64,000 nucleotides of DNA. Origin: Gillisella vitis (GTDB taxonomy: Bacteria; Pseudomonadota; Alphaproteobacteria; Rhizobiales; Rhizobiaceae). The DNA lies in contig NZ_CP056051.1 of assembly GCF_021559775.1 (NCBI RefSeq), positions 124,001 to 188,000 on the forward strand, in the 5' to 3' direction. The position numbers and the translations under genes are program-made. Positions 8,902-17,217 of the stretch are shown here, piece by piece. Position 1 is the first letter of the stretch. Each line of letters starts with the position of its first letter. A model generated the notes under the pieces. It did not search any database and had not been told where the DNA came from. It saw only the letters and a program-made list of their open reading frames with translations.

Positions 8902-10332
8902 ATGGCACCTCGTCCTAGCATCTATATCGACAATACTTGGCAGCCGGCCACCGGAGGCGATACGTTCTGGGCGGTGAACCCGTCCACCGAAGAAGCATTT
9001 GCCGAGTTTCAGATTGCGTCCGCAGAGGACGTCGACCGCGCCGTGAAGGCCGCGAAAAACGCTCTGCCGGCATGGAGCGCCTCCGAAGCGAGCATGCGTG
9101 TCGATGCACTTAGTCGGCTTCTCAAGGCTTACGTTGCTCGGACCGAAGACCTGGCAAGGGCGTTGGCAGCCGAAATGGGTGCTCCGATCGATTTCGCTCG
9201 TACAAGCCAGATCGGGGCGGGCGCGAACCATCTGCGCGCCTTCATCAAGGCCCTGCAGGAGTTCCATTTTGCCGAGCCCGCTCTCGTCGGGAGCGAAAAT
9301 CAGGAAATTTTGCGTGAAGCCGTTGGCGTGGCAGCGCTGATCACGCCATGGAACTGGCCGCTTAATCAGATCACCCTGAAGGTCGGCGCAGCCTTGGCTG
9401 CAGGTTGCACTGTGGTCCTTAAGCCCTCGGAGGTATCACCGGTGTCCGGTCAGATCTTCGCCGAGATCGTCGAGGCTGCCAATCTGCCGAAGGGGGTTTT
9501 CAACCTCGTGCAGGGCACCGGCGCCGTGACCGGGGCTGCCATGGTTGCCCATCCAGACGTCGATGTCGTCTCCTTCACAGGTTCGACGCGCGCCGGTATC
9601 GCGATTTCGTACGCCGCTGCGCCGAGCATCAAGCGTGTATCGCTCGAACTCGGCGGGAAGTCTCCCAGCATCGTCTTCGCTGACGCTGACGTCGAAAAGG
9701 CCGTTCGCTGGACCGCAAACTTCTGCTTCAACAACACTGGGCAGTCCTGCAATGCTTCGACTCGTATGCTGGTCGAGCGCAGCGTCTACGACCGGGCGGT
9801 GAAGCTCGCCACCGAAGTCGCAGAGGGCATCGTCGTCGAGAGAGCCGATCTTCCCGGAACCCATATCGGGCCGCTTTCTTCCAAGGTCCAGTACGACAAG
9901 GTCCTGAGCTGCATCGACCAGGCTGTTAGCGAAGGCGTCAACCTGATCACCGGAGGTCGCGGCCGGCCCGAGCACCACAAACGCGGATACTTCGTCAGCC
10001 CGACCGTATTTGCGGGCGTGACCCCAGAACATTCGCTATTCCGCGATGAAGTGTTCGGACCTGTTCTCGCCATCACACCTTTCGATAGCGAGGAGGAGGC
10101 GATCGAGCTCGCAAACGACACCGTGTATGGCCTTTCCGCCTACATTCACACGGAAGACGCCGCGAAAGGCAAGCGCGTGGCCAGGAGCGTCCGGGCCGGC
10201 ATGGTTCAGCTCAACGGGTCCGCGCGCGCGCCTGGCACACCCTTCGGCGGCTACAAGCAGTCCGGCAATGGCCGCGAAGGCGGGCGTTGGGGCATCGAGG
10301 AATTCCTCGAGACGAAGCTCGTTGCGGGCTGA
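8902..10332 (+). CDS. NAD(P)-dependent aldehyde dehydrogenase
   Basis: About 476 aa from the ATG at 8902 (AAAGGG just upstream); the open frame runs back to 8779 without a ribosome site. It contains ITPWNWPL near residue 150, FTGSTRAG, the catalytic Glu motif VSLELGGKSP, the catalytic Cys in FNNTGQSCNASTR, EVFGPVLAITPF, and the C-terminal PFGGYKQSGNGREGG. This is a complete class 1/2-type enzyme. It probably oxidises the product of the neighbouring alcohol dehydrogenase. The physiological aldehyde is unknown. Confidence 0.93.
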   Translation: MAPRPSIYIDNTWQPATGGDTFWAVNPSTEEAFAEFQIASAEDVDRAVKAAKNALPAWSASEASMRVDALSRLLKAYVARTEDLARALAAEMGAPIDFARTSQIGAGANHLRAFIKALQEFHFAEPALVGSENQEILREAVGVAALITPWNWPLNQITLKVGAALAAGCTVVLKPSEVSPVSGQIFAEIVEAANLPKGVFNLVQGTGAVTGAAMVAHPDVDVVSFTGSTRAGIAISYAAAPSIKRVSLELGGKSPSIVFADADVEKAVRWTANFCFNNTGQSCNASTRMLVERSVYDRAVKLATEVAEGIVVERADLPGTHIGPLSSKVQYDKVLSCIDQAVSEGVNLITGGRGRPEHHKRGYFVSPTVFAGVTPEHSLFRDEVFGPVLAITPFDSEEEAIELANDTVYGLSAYIHTEDAAKGKRVARSVRAGMVQLNGSARAPGTPFGGYKQSGNGREGGRWGIEEFLETKLVAG

Positions 10333-10352
10333 GCCCGAGCACTTATTGAAAA

Positions 10353-10397
10353 TCCCCGCCTGAATGAGATCGCACCGCGAGACCTTTCAGGCGGGGA
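10353..10397 (+). terminator. Long GC-rich stem-loop after the aldehyde dehydrogenase
   Basis: TCCCCGCCTGAA at 10353-10364 pairs perfectly with TTCAGGCGGGGA at 10386-10397, a 12-bp stem starting 21 bp after the aldehyde dehydrogenase stop. There is no long T-run after it, so it may be an mRNA 3'-end stabiliser rather than a classic intrinsic terminator. Confidence 0.5.
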
Positions 10398-10462
10398 AGG
10401 ATGTCGTCCGATCCTGAGACGCCTATCCCCATCTGCCAATGCTCGAACTGGAAGGTCGATTC

Positions 10463-10645
10463 ATGAAACCGATAGATAAGGCGTCGTCCGAGCAATCGGA
10501 GCTGATTGATAATTATGGTCCTATTGGAATTAAGGCTGTGGCGGCCGCGTGTGCAGCGGGCACCTCTGCTAAAGCTCGGCCAGCAAGCCCGCGGACAGAA
10601 TCTCCGCTCAGCCGTCCGGGAATTCGGTCTCTCGACGACGAATAA
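10463..10645 (+). CDS. Small hypothetical protein (60 aa)
   Basis: An open frame beginning MKPIDKASSEQSELIDNYGP and containing IGIKAVAAACAAG. Short proteins with a YGPIGI-AVAAA core are, from memory, common in Rhizobiales, which is the reason for listing it. Its 3' end overlaps the antisense tail of an IS5-type transposase remnant, and no clear ribosome site is seen. It could be a chance frame. Confidence 0.3.
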   Translation: MKPIDKASSEQSELIDNYGPIGIKAVAAACAAGTSAKARPASPRTESPLSRPGIRSLDDE

Positions 10646-11140
10646 GGCTCTTACCATGACACGTTCGCCTGAGAATTCGACACAAGCGCTCTCGCCTGTC
10701 TGGTGGCAAGGCATCCAGAACGAGACGCGCGCCCTTGTGGTCGCTCATCTGACCTTCGCTGAGCAGCATGATGATCGGGCGTCCCTCACCATCGCAGACG
10801 GTGTGCAGTTTGGAGTTCAGTCCGCCTTTGGTCCGCCCGATACGACGGGGAACATCCCCTTTTTGAGCAAGCTCGCTGCCGTGCGATGTGCTTTCAGGTG
10901 TGTGGCGTCGATCATGATGCGCTCGAACACGCCGAGGCGGCTCCAGCGGATGAAACGGTTATAGAGTGTCTTGTGCGGCCCGTAGTCCTTCGGCGGGTCC
11001 TTCCACTGCAAGCCCTTGATAACGTAGACAATCCCGCTGACGACACGACGATCATCGACGCGGGGAACACCATGTGCCGGCGGGAAATGTGGTGCAATAC
11101 GAGCCATCTGGCTTTCGCTCAGCAAAGACAAATCACTCAT
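10608..11140 (-). pseudogene. IS5-family transposase remnant
   Basis: The minus strand from an ATG at 11140 encodes MSDLSLLSESQMARIAPHFP and continues with GLQWKDPPKDYGPHKTLYNRF and IMIDATHLKAHRTAASLL, an IS5/IS427-group N-terminal half. After a frame change near 10865 it continues as GRTKGGLNSKLHTVCDGEG and KGARLVLDAL, then loses homology and stops at 10608. The C-terminal DDE part (GDKGYDS block) is missing. It is therefore a 3'-truncated, inactive copy, distinct from the other two IS5-group elements in the window. Confidence 0.8.
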
Positions 11141-11202
11141 CACGGTCTCCTTCCGGAAACTGTGAACCACATCTCAATCCAAATTAATAGGTCCTGACCC
11201 TA

Positions 11203-12019
11203 GTCACCGGAATCTGAAGTTCGGCTCATTGTTTTTTGGCAGAATCGCTTGACGGAGGCGAGGATTTGGCCGGCGGATTTCACCCATCTGTATGGCTTGG
11301 GATTCTCGTTGTGCGTTGCGATAAACGCGTCGATGTCGGCTTCCAGTTCGGCGGTGGAACGATGACACCGCGTTGCAATTGCTTGCGCATCAGCTCTGCA
11401 AACCACCGCTCGACTTGATTGATCCAGGAGGCTGACGTTGGCGTGAAGTGAACATGCCAATGCGGGCGGCGTGCGAGCCAGGCCTTGATCCTCGGCGTCT
11501 TGTGGGTCGCATAGTTGTCCATCACCAAATGCACGTCCGGCCCCTTGGGCATCTCGGCGTCAATCCGCTTCAAGAAGTCGAGAAATTCGGTCGCCCTGTG
11601 ACGTTTGTAGCACTGGCCGATTACCGCGCCAGTCGCAACGTCGAGCGCGGCGAACAGGGATGTCGTGCCGTTGCGGACATAGGTATGGGTGCGCCGCTGC
11701 TCGGCGATGCCCGGCGCCATGGGCAGAACCGGCTGCTCGCGATCCAGTGCCTGGATTTGCGATTTCTCATCCACGCATAGCACGACTGCCCGATCAGGTG
11801 GCGACATGTAAAGGCCGACTATGTCTTGCACCTTATCAACGAACAGGGGATCGGAAGACAGCTTGAATGTCTCCGAACGATGCGGCTGCAAACCAAACGC
11901 GGTCCATATCCGACGGATGGTGGTGTGCGACAGCCCGCGGTCGGCTGCCATCAAACGGATAGACCAGTGCGTGGCATCCTTCGGGGTGGTGTTCAATGTC
12001 CGTTCGACGACCTCAGCTA
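11203..12019 (-). mobile_element. IS630-family element, copy A (truncated)
   Basis: This carries the terminal inverted repeat (GTCACCGGAATCTGAAG after a TA at 11201-11202) and the C-terminal two thirds of the same DDE transposase found complete at 16024-17185 and 21351-22512. The catalytic blocks VDEKSQIQALD, VMDNYATHK and SWINQVERWF are present, followed by the shared frame break. Homology stops at 12019, where an unrelated IS701-type transposase fragment begins. The N-terminal helix-turn-helix domain is lost, so this copy is dead. Confidence 0.9.
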
Positions 12020-12474
12020 TCCGGCAGGAACAGACGCAGGCCAACCGGGACCGGCACCTCGTCTCGCGCAAGCGTCACCGATACCAGCGTCTGGCAATTT
12101 GCTCTCTTGCCCAGCATCGAGGCGTATTGCGGCGCGACTCCGACCGAGTGATCGCCCTTCTTCGGCAGGCCGGTGTCATCGATCACCAGAAACGCATCGG
12201 ATGCGCCAACGATCCTGTCCGCCTGCAGCGCAAGCTCGGTCTCAAGAGGAACAGCATCCCAAAGGCCATCCGAAATGAAATGATGGAGTCGGTCGTACTG
12301 GCCTGGAGCGAACCGTTCCGCCATCGGCTCCATACTTTTGCGGTCACCGGGACCGATAAGCCCCGCCACATAAAGTGGACACATCTGTCGTCGTTTCTTG
12401 TGTCCAAGCTTCTCCAGAAACGGCTGCAGAAAAGCTGAAAGCTCCGTATCCCAATCCACCATATCGCGCCCCAA
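12020..12474 (-). pseudogene. IS701-type transposase, N-terminal fragment
   Basis: About 150 residues from the ATG at 12474, with WDTELSAFLQPFLEKLGHK, YVAGLIGPGDRKSMEPMA, YDRLHHFISDGLWDA and the DDE-like DDTGLPKKGDHSVGVA, all characteristic of the IS701 transposases of alphaproteobacteria. The frame is cut at the junction with IS630 copy A (12019/12020), so roughly the last two thirds are missing. The left T-DNA border lies 188 bp to its right. Confidence 0.85.
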
Positions 12475-12661
12475 AAGTGAGAGCGCAAATCATCTCAAAC
12501 CAGGCTTGCCCGAATCTGCCAAAGTAGTGCTAAGCAAATCTACGCTCAAAATGCCCCGCAAGCGGCTTCGTTCAATCCCAGCTGATTCTGGACACCGCGG
12601 AAACGCTCTAATAATTTCAGCCGGCGAAAAGTCCAAACGGCTGTTTAACGTAATTGAAAGT

Positions 12662-12686
12662 TGGCAGGATATATTGGTGTGTAAAC
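12662..12686 (+). repeat. T-DNA left border repeat
   Basis: The 25-bp sequence starts TGGCAGGATATATTG (12662-12676) and ends GTGTAAAC (12679-12686). It fits the canonical Ti border, differing from the common left-border form only in the variable centre. VirD2 is known to nick such sites on the bottom strand between bases 3 and 4. No overdrive-like sequence is seen next to it, consistent with a left border. Confidence 0.93.
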
Positions 12687-12790
12687 ATTTGTGCCATAAT
12701 GAATCGACTTGGATTTGATAGGTGAAACTTGTTAATAGTTTCTCTAAACTTTTATCACCAGCCAAATACCTATTGTGCTTTTAGTATATT

Positions 12791-12828
12791 ATCAAACAAT
12801 ATTGAATTATAATTAAATATTGTTTGAT
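12791..12828. repeat. 38-bp near-perfect AT-rich palindrome inside the T-DNA
   Basis: ATCAAACAATATT (12791-12803) is matched by its exact inverted complement at 12816-12828; the centre AATTATAATT (12805-12814) is itself a palindrome, leaving a single mismatched pair. It lies about 105 bp inside the left border and 240 bp upstream of the plast gene. Function unknown. Confidence 0.8.
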
Positions 12829-13067
12829 TATGTTCGAGCAGATTTTTTTCATAAAGCCTCCTATAGTTTCGTTGGAAAGTTGATATTATTATGCTAAAGC
12901 ACATTTGTTGATAAAAATTAAAAGTTATTAAAATGCTTTTCCTTTATGTAAAGCTTTTATTAAAGCCATAATTTGCGGCCCAATCAGCGGACGCAATTAT
13001 CGCATTTTCGCTTATTAAAGCTTATGCGTTGATCAGAACGGTTGGCATTAATATTCAACGTTTTATC

Positions 13068-13796
13068 ATGGAGTTTAACAGGCCAATTTTTATTCCATCT
13101 AATCTTTGTTTGGTCTTTTGCCCTGAGCAGGTGGCGATAGCTATCGAGATCGCCCTCAACTTATATAGGAAATTCGTCGAATTCGATTTGATGGAGCGGC
13201 AAAGGGAATGGGCGCGGACGGTACCGCTCACAGCAGACTTCTACTGGAGAGTGGTAGCTGGTGAGTTCTTCACAAAACCTCTTCTTGATTGCCCAGCTAA
13301 AGGGCACGTATTCCGTGAAGTCCAACTTGATAGAGCTTTGCTGTATATATACGGGCCGAGAAACTTTATTGCTAACTACATCAAAACTCAAACGCTCTGG
13401 CGTCCCAGGAGGCAAGACATCTTAGCTTGTACAATGCCGCCTTTTAGAGAAGAGATATGCAAGCGAGAGATCCTCCGCTTGCACAATAGTTTATCTTTCG
13501 TTTCATACAATACTGATGCTGATGTGGAGTACTATGTAGCTATTCTGCCAAACCAGACGTTTACTAAGGGGCCTAGCTTTTTACTTCAAAGCAGCGGCGA
13601 ATATTGTGGATTTTTCCACGCAGATGGTGAGAGAGTCAAATACGATATCATTGCTTTCGGCCGCTCTCACTTTCGCAACAGTTCTCCGAATGACGACAGT
13701 CTGTTCAACCTACGTAGTCCCCTAAGAGCAATTGAAGAGGCAGAGCCCAAAACTAAAAAGCTTAAAAAGTTCCTATCTTGCTTTAATAGCAATTGA
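13068..13796 (+). CDS. RolB/plast-family T-DNA oncogene
   Basis: 242 aa from the ATG at 13068, which has a plant-favourable context (A at -3, G at +4) and no bacterial ribosome site; an upstream TTG frame is irrelevant in plants. RolB/RolC/6b (plast) family features are seen: a basic N-terminal region, PPFREEICKREILRLHN near residue 120 (compare RolB PYRSELALQEMLRVHN), DVEYYVAILP, then CGFFHADGERVKYDIIAFGR and SHFRN. These proteins alter plant growth and hormone response by mechanisms that differ among members. I cannot assign it to a named member. AATAAA at 13861 lies 65 bp past the stop. A three-codon upstream ORF (ATG CGT TGA) begins at 13024. Confidence 0.8.
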   Translation: MEFNRPIFIPSNLCLVFCPEQVAIAIEIALNLYRKFVEFDLMERQREWARTVPLTADFYWRVVAGEFFTKPLLDCPAKGHVFREVQLDRALLYIYGPRNFIANYIKTQTLWRPRRQDILACTMPPFREEICKREILRLHNSLSFVSYNTDADVEYYVAILPNQTFTKGPSFLLQSSGEYCGFFHADGERVKYDIIAFGRSHFRNSSPNDDSLFNLRSPLRAIEEAEPKTKKLKKFLSCFNSN

Positions 13797-13860
13797 GTTT
13801 ATTGTTAATTGTGTTTGTTAAAAAGCTAGTAACTCTGTGGTGTGAAGGTTATGTATTGAA

Positions 13861-13866
13861 AATAAA
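13861..13866 (+). promoter_or_regulatory. Eukaryotic polyadenylation signal AATAAA for the plast gene
   Basis: AATAAA 65 bp downstream of the plast stop codon, in the convergent AT-rich gap 13797-14086. This matches plant 3'-end signals in T-DNA genes. The rest of the gap holds no gene. Confidence 0.55.
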
Positions 13867-14020
13867 TTTATATTATTTCCCAGGAATACCAAGCGCAAAT
13901 ATTTAACATGGGAACCTTGCAGCAATGCACACGCAATATAAGTATGATTTATTACACACCATAAAAATGAAAACGTTGCACACAATACAAAGGCATTCGC
14001 TTCACATGAGCGCCCTGCCG

Positions 14021-14026
14021 TTTATT
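14021..14026 (-). promoter_or_regulatory. Eukaryotic polyadenylation signal AATAAA for the opine synthase
   Basis: TTTATT on the plus strand reads AATAAA on the transcript of the opine dehydrogenase, about 60 bp past its stop. A second AATAAA on the same strand lies at 13948-13953. Confidence 0.55.
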
Positions 14027-14086
14027 AAAATTTTATAAATATGGCATCATATGTATTTTTTGGATTTTTGCAACGGATGTCCGATA

Positions 14087-15223
14087 CTAGACGGTGCGCG
14101 CTCCAAAGATTGACAGTTTAGTTGGATCGAACGGCAGTGAAAGTGCGTGTAGAGCTTCGCCTCTTGCAGCCTTTATCAGCAACATGATGCTTTTCGTAAC
14201 TGGAATTTTCACACGATGCGATTCGGCAATCGAACATATCATTTCCAGAGTACGGATTTCTTCTGAGAAATAGCGGTGCTGCAAGTTGTCGGGACAAGCA
14301 AAGTTGACGTTGTAGGGGAACGGTGCCAGACTGAATTCCCTCATATTCACATAGTCTGTCTTTGACTGAGTATTGCACTCTGCCAGGACAGTATCTAGCG
14401 TTATCCCCAAAGCGCCTGCAACTTTAAGACGCTCCTTGTCTGCAGCATCTATCACAGAACACACGTAGCTATTGGTGCCTTGGCCATAAAAATAAAATCG
14501 ATAATCGGCACCCACACGGGATTCCAATTCCATGCGCCAACGCTCAGCGCGCTCGGTAAGCGAGCCTTCTGGATCGCGCAGCCGGCCAATATTGAGCGTC
14601 GCTGAAACTGCATGGATTATATAGTTAGAGAAAAAAAGCGAGTGGAGTGGCGAGATAACGGTTATCGAGGAGCCAAAAATCTTTGCCAGTGTCTCGCTAA
14701 CTGACTTCGGCAGTTTTAAATTGCCCCCGCCATCGCGTTTCACTGGATAGCACGACACACCAAACGAAGGCAGTATCGCTTTGATGTGAACTTCGTTCCC
14801 CTGTCCGCCGACCAGCTTTGCTGTTACGGGGGAATCGTCAGTTTCTAGAATTCGTTCGCACATCAAGCGAGCTGCGTAATTGACAGTGAACCCGTGCCCG
14901 CATATTACGAGCAATGGCCTTTTCAGGACGAACTTTTCGAGATCTTGAACGAAGGCTTCGTGCACGTCAGCTCGGGTTGCAAGAACCAGAAACTTCGCTG
15001 AAGCAAGCAGATCAGCCAATTCCTCGTGTATAGTGATCTCATGCTTACCTTCGACCACGCCGCTGGCGGTTATCCCACCATGTTGGCGAATTGAAAGCAA
15101 TGAACCAGGATGATTTGCTGGAGCCCACATGGCTGTTTGAATTTTCTGGCTTGAAAACCAGGCCGCTAAAGCCGTTCCAGCGTGACCGCCTCCAATGACT
15201 CCAACCGAAAGCTCAGACGCCAT
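14087..15223 (-). CDS. Opine synthase, octopine/opine dehydrogenase family
   Basis: 378 aa. The N-terminal Rossmann motif VGVIGGGHAGTALAAWF (residues 7-23) binds NAD(P)H. The region ILPSFGVSCYPVKRDG, then SPLHSLFFSNYIIHAVSATLNIG near residue 210, and the C-terminal domain with YVNMREFSLAPFP and LQHRYFSEEIRTLEMICSIAE align in order with octopine synthase ([35 protein letters not shown] in the latter). These enzymes reductively condense an amino acid with a keto acid to make an opine in the plant. It is longer than octopine synthase and clearly divergent; nopaline, octopine and vitopine synthase are all possible relatives, and the product cannot be read from sequence. TATAAA lies at 15297 and no Shine-Dalgarno is seen. 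Confidence 0.85.
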   Translation of the reverse strand: MASELSVGVIGGGHAGTALAAWFSSQKIQTAMWAPANHPGSLLSIRQHGGITASGVVEGKHEITIHEELADLLASAKFLVLATRADVHEAFVQDLEKFVLKRPLLVICGHGFTVNYAARLMCERILETDDSPVTAKLVGGQGNEVHIKAILPSFGVSCYPVKRDGGGNLKLPKSVSETLAKIFGSSITVISPLHSLFFSNYIIHAVSATLNIGRLRDPEGSLTERAERWRMELESRVGADYRFYFYGQGTNSYVCSVIDAADKERLKVAGALGITLDTVLAECNTQSKTDYVNMREFSLAPFPYNVNFACPDNLQHRYFSEEIRTLEMICSIAESHRVKIPVTKSIMLLIKAARGEALHALSLPFDPTKLSIFGARTV

Positions 15224-15296
15224 TGTTTAAGTATTTTATTGGAATGCAATGTAATGCTTAGTTGATTGCAGTGGAGAGAAGGTTCTTCCAAGCTCA

Positions 15297-15302
15297 TTTA
15301 TA
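15297..15302 (-). promoter_or_regulatory. TATA box of the opine synthase gene
   Basis: The minus strand reads TATAAAT here, 74 bp upstream of the opine synthase ATG, a plausible plant core promoter position. The 700 bp to the right, up to the border, is AT-rich, has no credible ORF, and would contain the rest of the promoter. Confidence 0.6.
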
Positions 15303-15898
15303 GAGGCGCTTCCCCTCGGGCTTAAGCAAACAACATCCTCCAGACAGCAATCAAAGCAATGATAAAGAAATTTACACGTATCACGTTAATAATATTCGTT
15401 AAATAATTTGAAAGTAACGAATAAAGTGCATTCGCTTGAGTGGCACGAAAGTTACGCATAGCAATATTCATGCTGTTATTTCCAGAATGCAATTAGATCA
15501 TATGCCGCGTCGTACAAGATGCTCTCCACCGTAAAATGCGGATTATCAAGCTCAAAGCATGGGATTGAATATGTAAACGGATCACAATTTTATTATTGAC
15601 CTAGAATAACGATTAAGATTACTTTATCAATATTGGTGAGCCTAGAAATAAATGTTATAATAGTAACATTATCGGCAGTGATATTATATTTATATATTAG
15701 ATTTTTAAAAAAATAAAGAAATATTGGAGTGAAAATAAATTAGCTAACGTGGAGGGGGTGATACAAAAATATGCAAACGTATTTCACGTTCGCAGATGCA
15801 GCGAGCTTGTGCTGCGCTTAAGATCGATTAGTTAGTCAAGAAAAAGTTCTAATGAAATGGGCTTGCGAACTTAGATCAATCTGTAAAAAATGACAGAC

Positions 15899-15923
15899 TG
15901 GCAGGATATATTGTTTGGTCATG
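15899..15923 (+). repeat. T-DNA right border, half-conserved
   Basis: The first 15 bases TGGCAGGATATATTG are identical to the left border, but the last ten (TTTGGTCATG) do not match the usual GTAAAC end. Orientation is the same as the left border. The conserved half includes the VirD2 nick region, so partial activity is possible. Assignment as right border is by position and orientation. Confidence 0.65.
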
Positions 15924-15942
15924 TTCAATAGATTGTTCGAAT

Positions 15943-15955
15943 GAGCGTTTGTTCG
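15943..15955 (+). promoter_or_regulatory. Overdrive-like motif beside the right border
   Basis: GAGCGTTTGTTCG lies 20 bp outside the right border. The octopine-type overdrive (VirC1 target) ends in a TGTTTGTTTG-like core; the match here is partial. Position is right, sequence is weak. Confidence 0.3.
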
Positions 15956-16023
15956 TCACCTCAAAAAACCGTTGGAGCGAACTTAAAATTGGATAAAACT
16001 CAGGGCAACGTCAGCGGCCGCTA

Positions 16024-17185
16024 GTAACGTGGAACTAAAGTAGGCATCATTTTATTTTGCTTCTGTTGTAACAGCGGGAGTTTGATTGATGGTCGGCAGG
16101 CAAGCGGGCTTTGTCGCTCTGAGCGACGAGGATAGAAATTTTCTTGAGTCTCAGGTGCGTCGGCACAAGGCGCCGCGCTCGCTGTCGGATCGATGCCGGA
16201 TAGTTTTGCTGTGCGCGCAGGGCTTGCAGAGCAAAGATGTTGCCGAACGCCTTGGCGTCCACGAGCACACGGTTGGCAAGTGGCGCCGCAGGTGCGTGCA
16301 GGGTGGCATTGACGGGCTGACCGACGAATATCGCGCAGGTCGGCCACGAACCGTCTCTGACGCCCAGGTAGCTGAGGTCGTCGAACGGACATTGAACACC
16401 ACCCCGAAGGATGCCACGCACTGGTCTATCCGTTTGATGGCAGCCGACCGCGGGCTGTCGCACACCACCATCCGTCGGATATGGACCGCGTTTGGTTTGC
16501 AGCCGCATCGTTCGGAGACATTCAAGCTGTCTTCCGATCCCCTGTTCGTTGATAAGGTGCAAGACATAGTCGGCCTTTACATGTCGCCACCTGATCGGGC
16601 AGTCGTGCTATGCGTGGATGAGAAATCGCAAATCCAGGCACTGGATCGCGAGCAGCCGGTTCTGCCCATGGCGCCGGGCATCGCCGAGCAGCGGCGCACC
16701 CATACCTATGTCCGCAACGGCACGACATCCCTGTTCGCCGCGCTCGACGTTGCGACTGGCGCGGTAATCGGCCAGTGCTACAAACGTCACAGGGCGACCG
16801 AATTTCTCGACTTCTTGAAGCGGATTGACGCCGAGATGCCCAAGGGGCCGGACGTGCATTTGGTGATGGACAACTATGCGACCCACAAGACGCCGAGGAT
16901 CAAGGCCTGGCTCGCACGCCGCCCGCATTGGCATGTTCACTTCACGCCAACGTCAGCCTCCTGGATCAATCAAGTCGAGCGGTGGTTTGCAGAGCTGATG
17001 CGCAAGCAATTGCAACGCGGTGTCATCGTTCCACCGCCGAACTGGAAGCCGACATCGACGCGTTTATCGCAACGCACAACGAGAATCCCAAGCCATACAG
17101 ATGGGTGAAATCCGCCGGCCAAATCCTCGCCTCCGTCAAGCGATTCTGCCAAAAAACAATGAGCCGAACTTCAGATTCCGGTGAC
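16024..17185 (+). mobile_element. IS630-family element, copy B (complete, 1162 bp)
   Basis: Flanked by TA on each side (16022-16023 and 17186-17187), the standard IS630 target duplication. The imperfect terminal repeats are GTAACGTGGAACTAAAG on the left and the complement of GTCACCGGAATCTGAAG on the right. It lies 100 bp outside the right T-DNA border. It forms an inverted pair with copy C on the other side of repABC. Confidence 0.92.
16089..17108 (+). CDS. IS630 transposase (C-terminus in another frame)
   Basis: 339 aa from the ATG at 16089. An N-terminal helix-turn-helix (KDVAERLGVHEHTVGKWRRR) is followed by the DDE catalytic blocks VLCVDEKSQIQALD, HLVMDNYATHK and ASWINQVERWFAEL. After QLQRGV the reading should pass to the -1 frame, which encodes the normal family C-terminus HRSTAELEADIDAFIATHNE to a stop at 17188; instead this frame runs on to 17108. 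All three catalytic acids precede the break. Every copy in the window shares the break, so it is either a programmed frameshift or an inherited one-base deletion. Confidence 0.85.
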   Translation: MVGRQAGFVALSDEDRNFLESQVRRHKAPRSLSDRCRIVLLCAQGLQSKDVAERLGVHEHTVGKWRRRCVQGGIDGLTDEYRAGRPRTVSDAQVAEVVERTLNTTPKDATHWSIRLMAADRGLSHTTIRRIWTAFGLQPHRSETFKLSSDPLFVDKVQDIVGLYMSPPDRAVVLCVDEKSQIQALDREQPVLPMAPGIAEQRRTHTYVRNGTTSLFAALDVATGAVIGQCYKRHRATEFLDFLKRIDAEMPKGPDVHLVMDNYATHKTPRIKAWLARRPHWHVHFTPTSASWINQVERWFAELMRKQLQRGVIVPPPNWKPTSTRLSQRTTRIPSHTDG

Positions 17186-17217
17186 TAGCGTTGGCGCTCA
17201 TTCATGGGCGGACTATG

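Larger units (their letters stand above)
12662..15923. other. Short T-DNA between two border-like repeats
   Basis: A 25-bp border of strong consensus at 12662-12686 and a second, half-conserved border at 15899-15923 in the same orientation enclose 3262 bp of markedly AT-rich DNA. Inside are only two protein genes, convergent, both of families known to be expressed in transformed plants: a RolB/plast gene and an opine dehydrogenase. Each has a eukaryotic-type AATAAA downstream, and the opine gene has a TATAAA upstream. Neither shows a bacterial ribosome site. Direct border orientation is as required for left and right borders, with an overdrive-like motif outside the right one. No auxin (iaaM/iaaH) or cytokinin (ipt) genes are present here, so this is likely one of several T-DNAs on the plasmid. 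Confidence 0.85.

Noticed and set aside
11448..11780. 110-aa frame starting MNMPMRAACEPGLD that recurs beside every IS630 copy
   Set aside because: It is the antisense strand of the IS630 transposase; its recurrence only reflects the repeated element.
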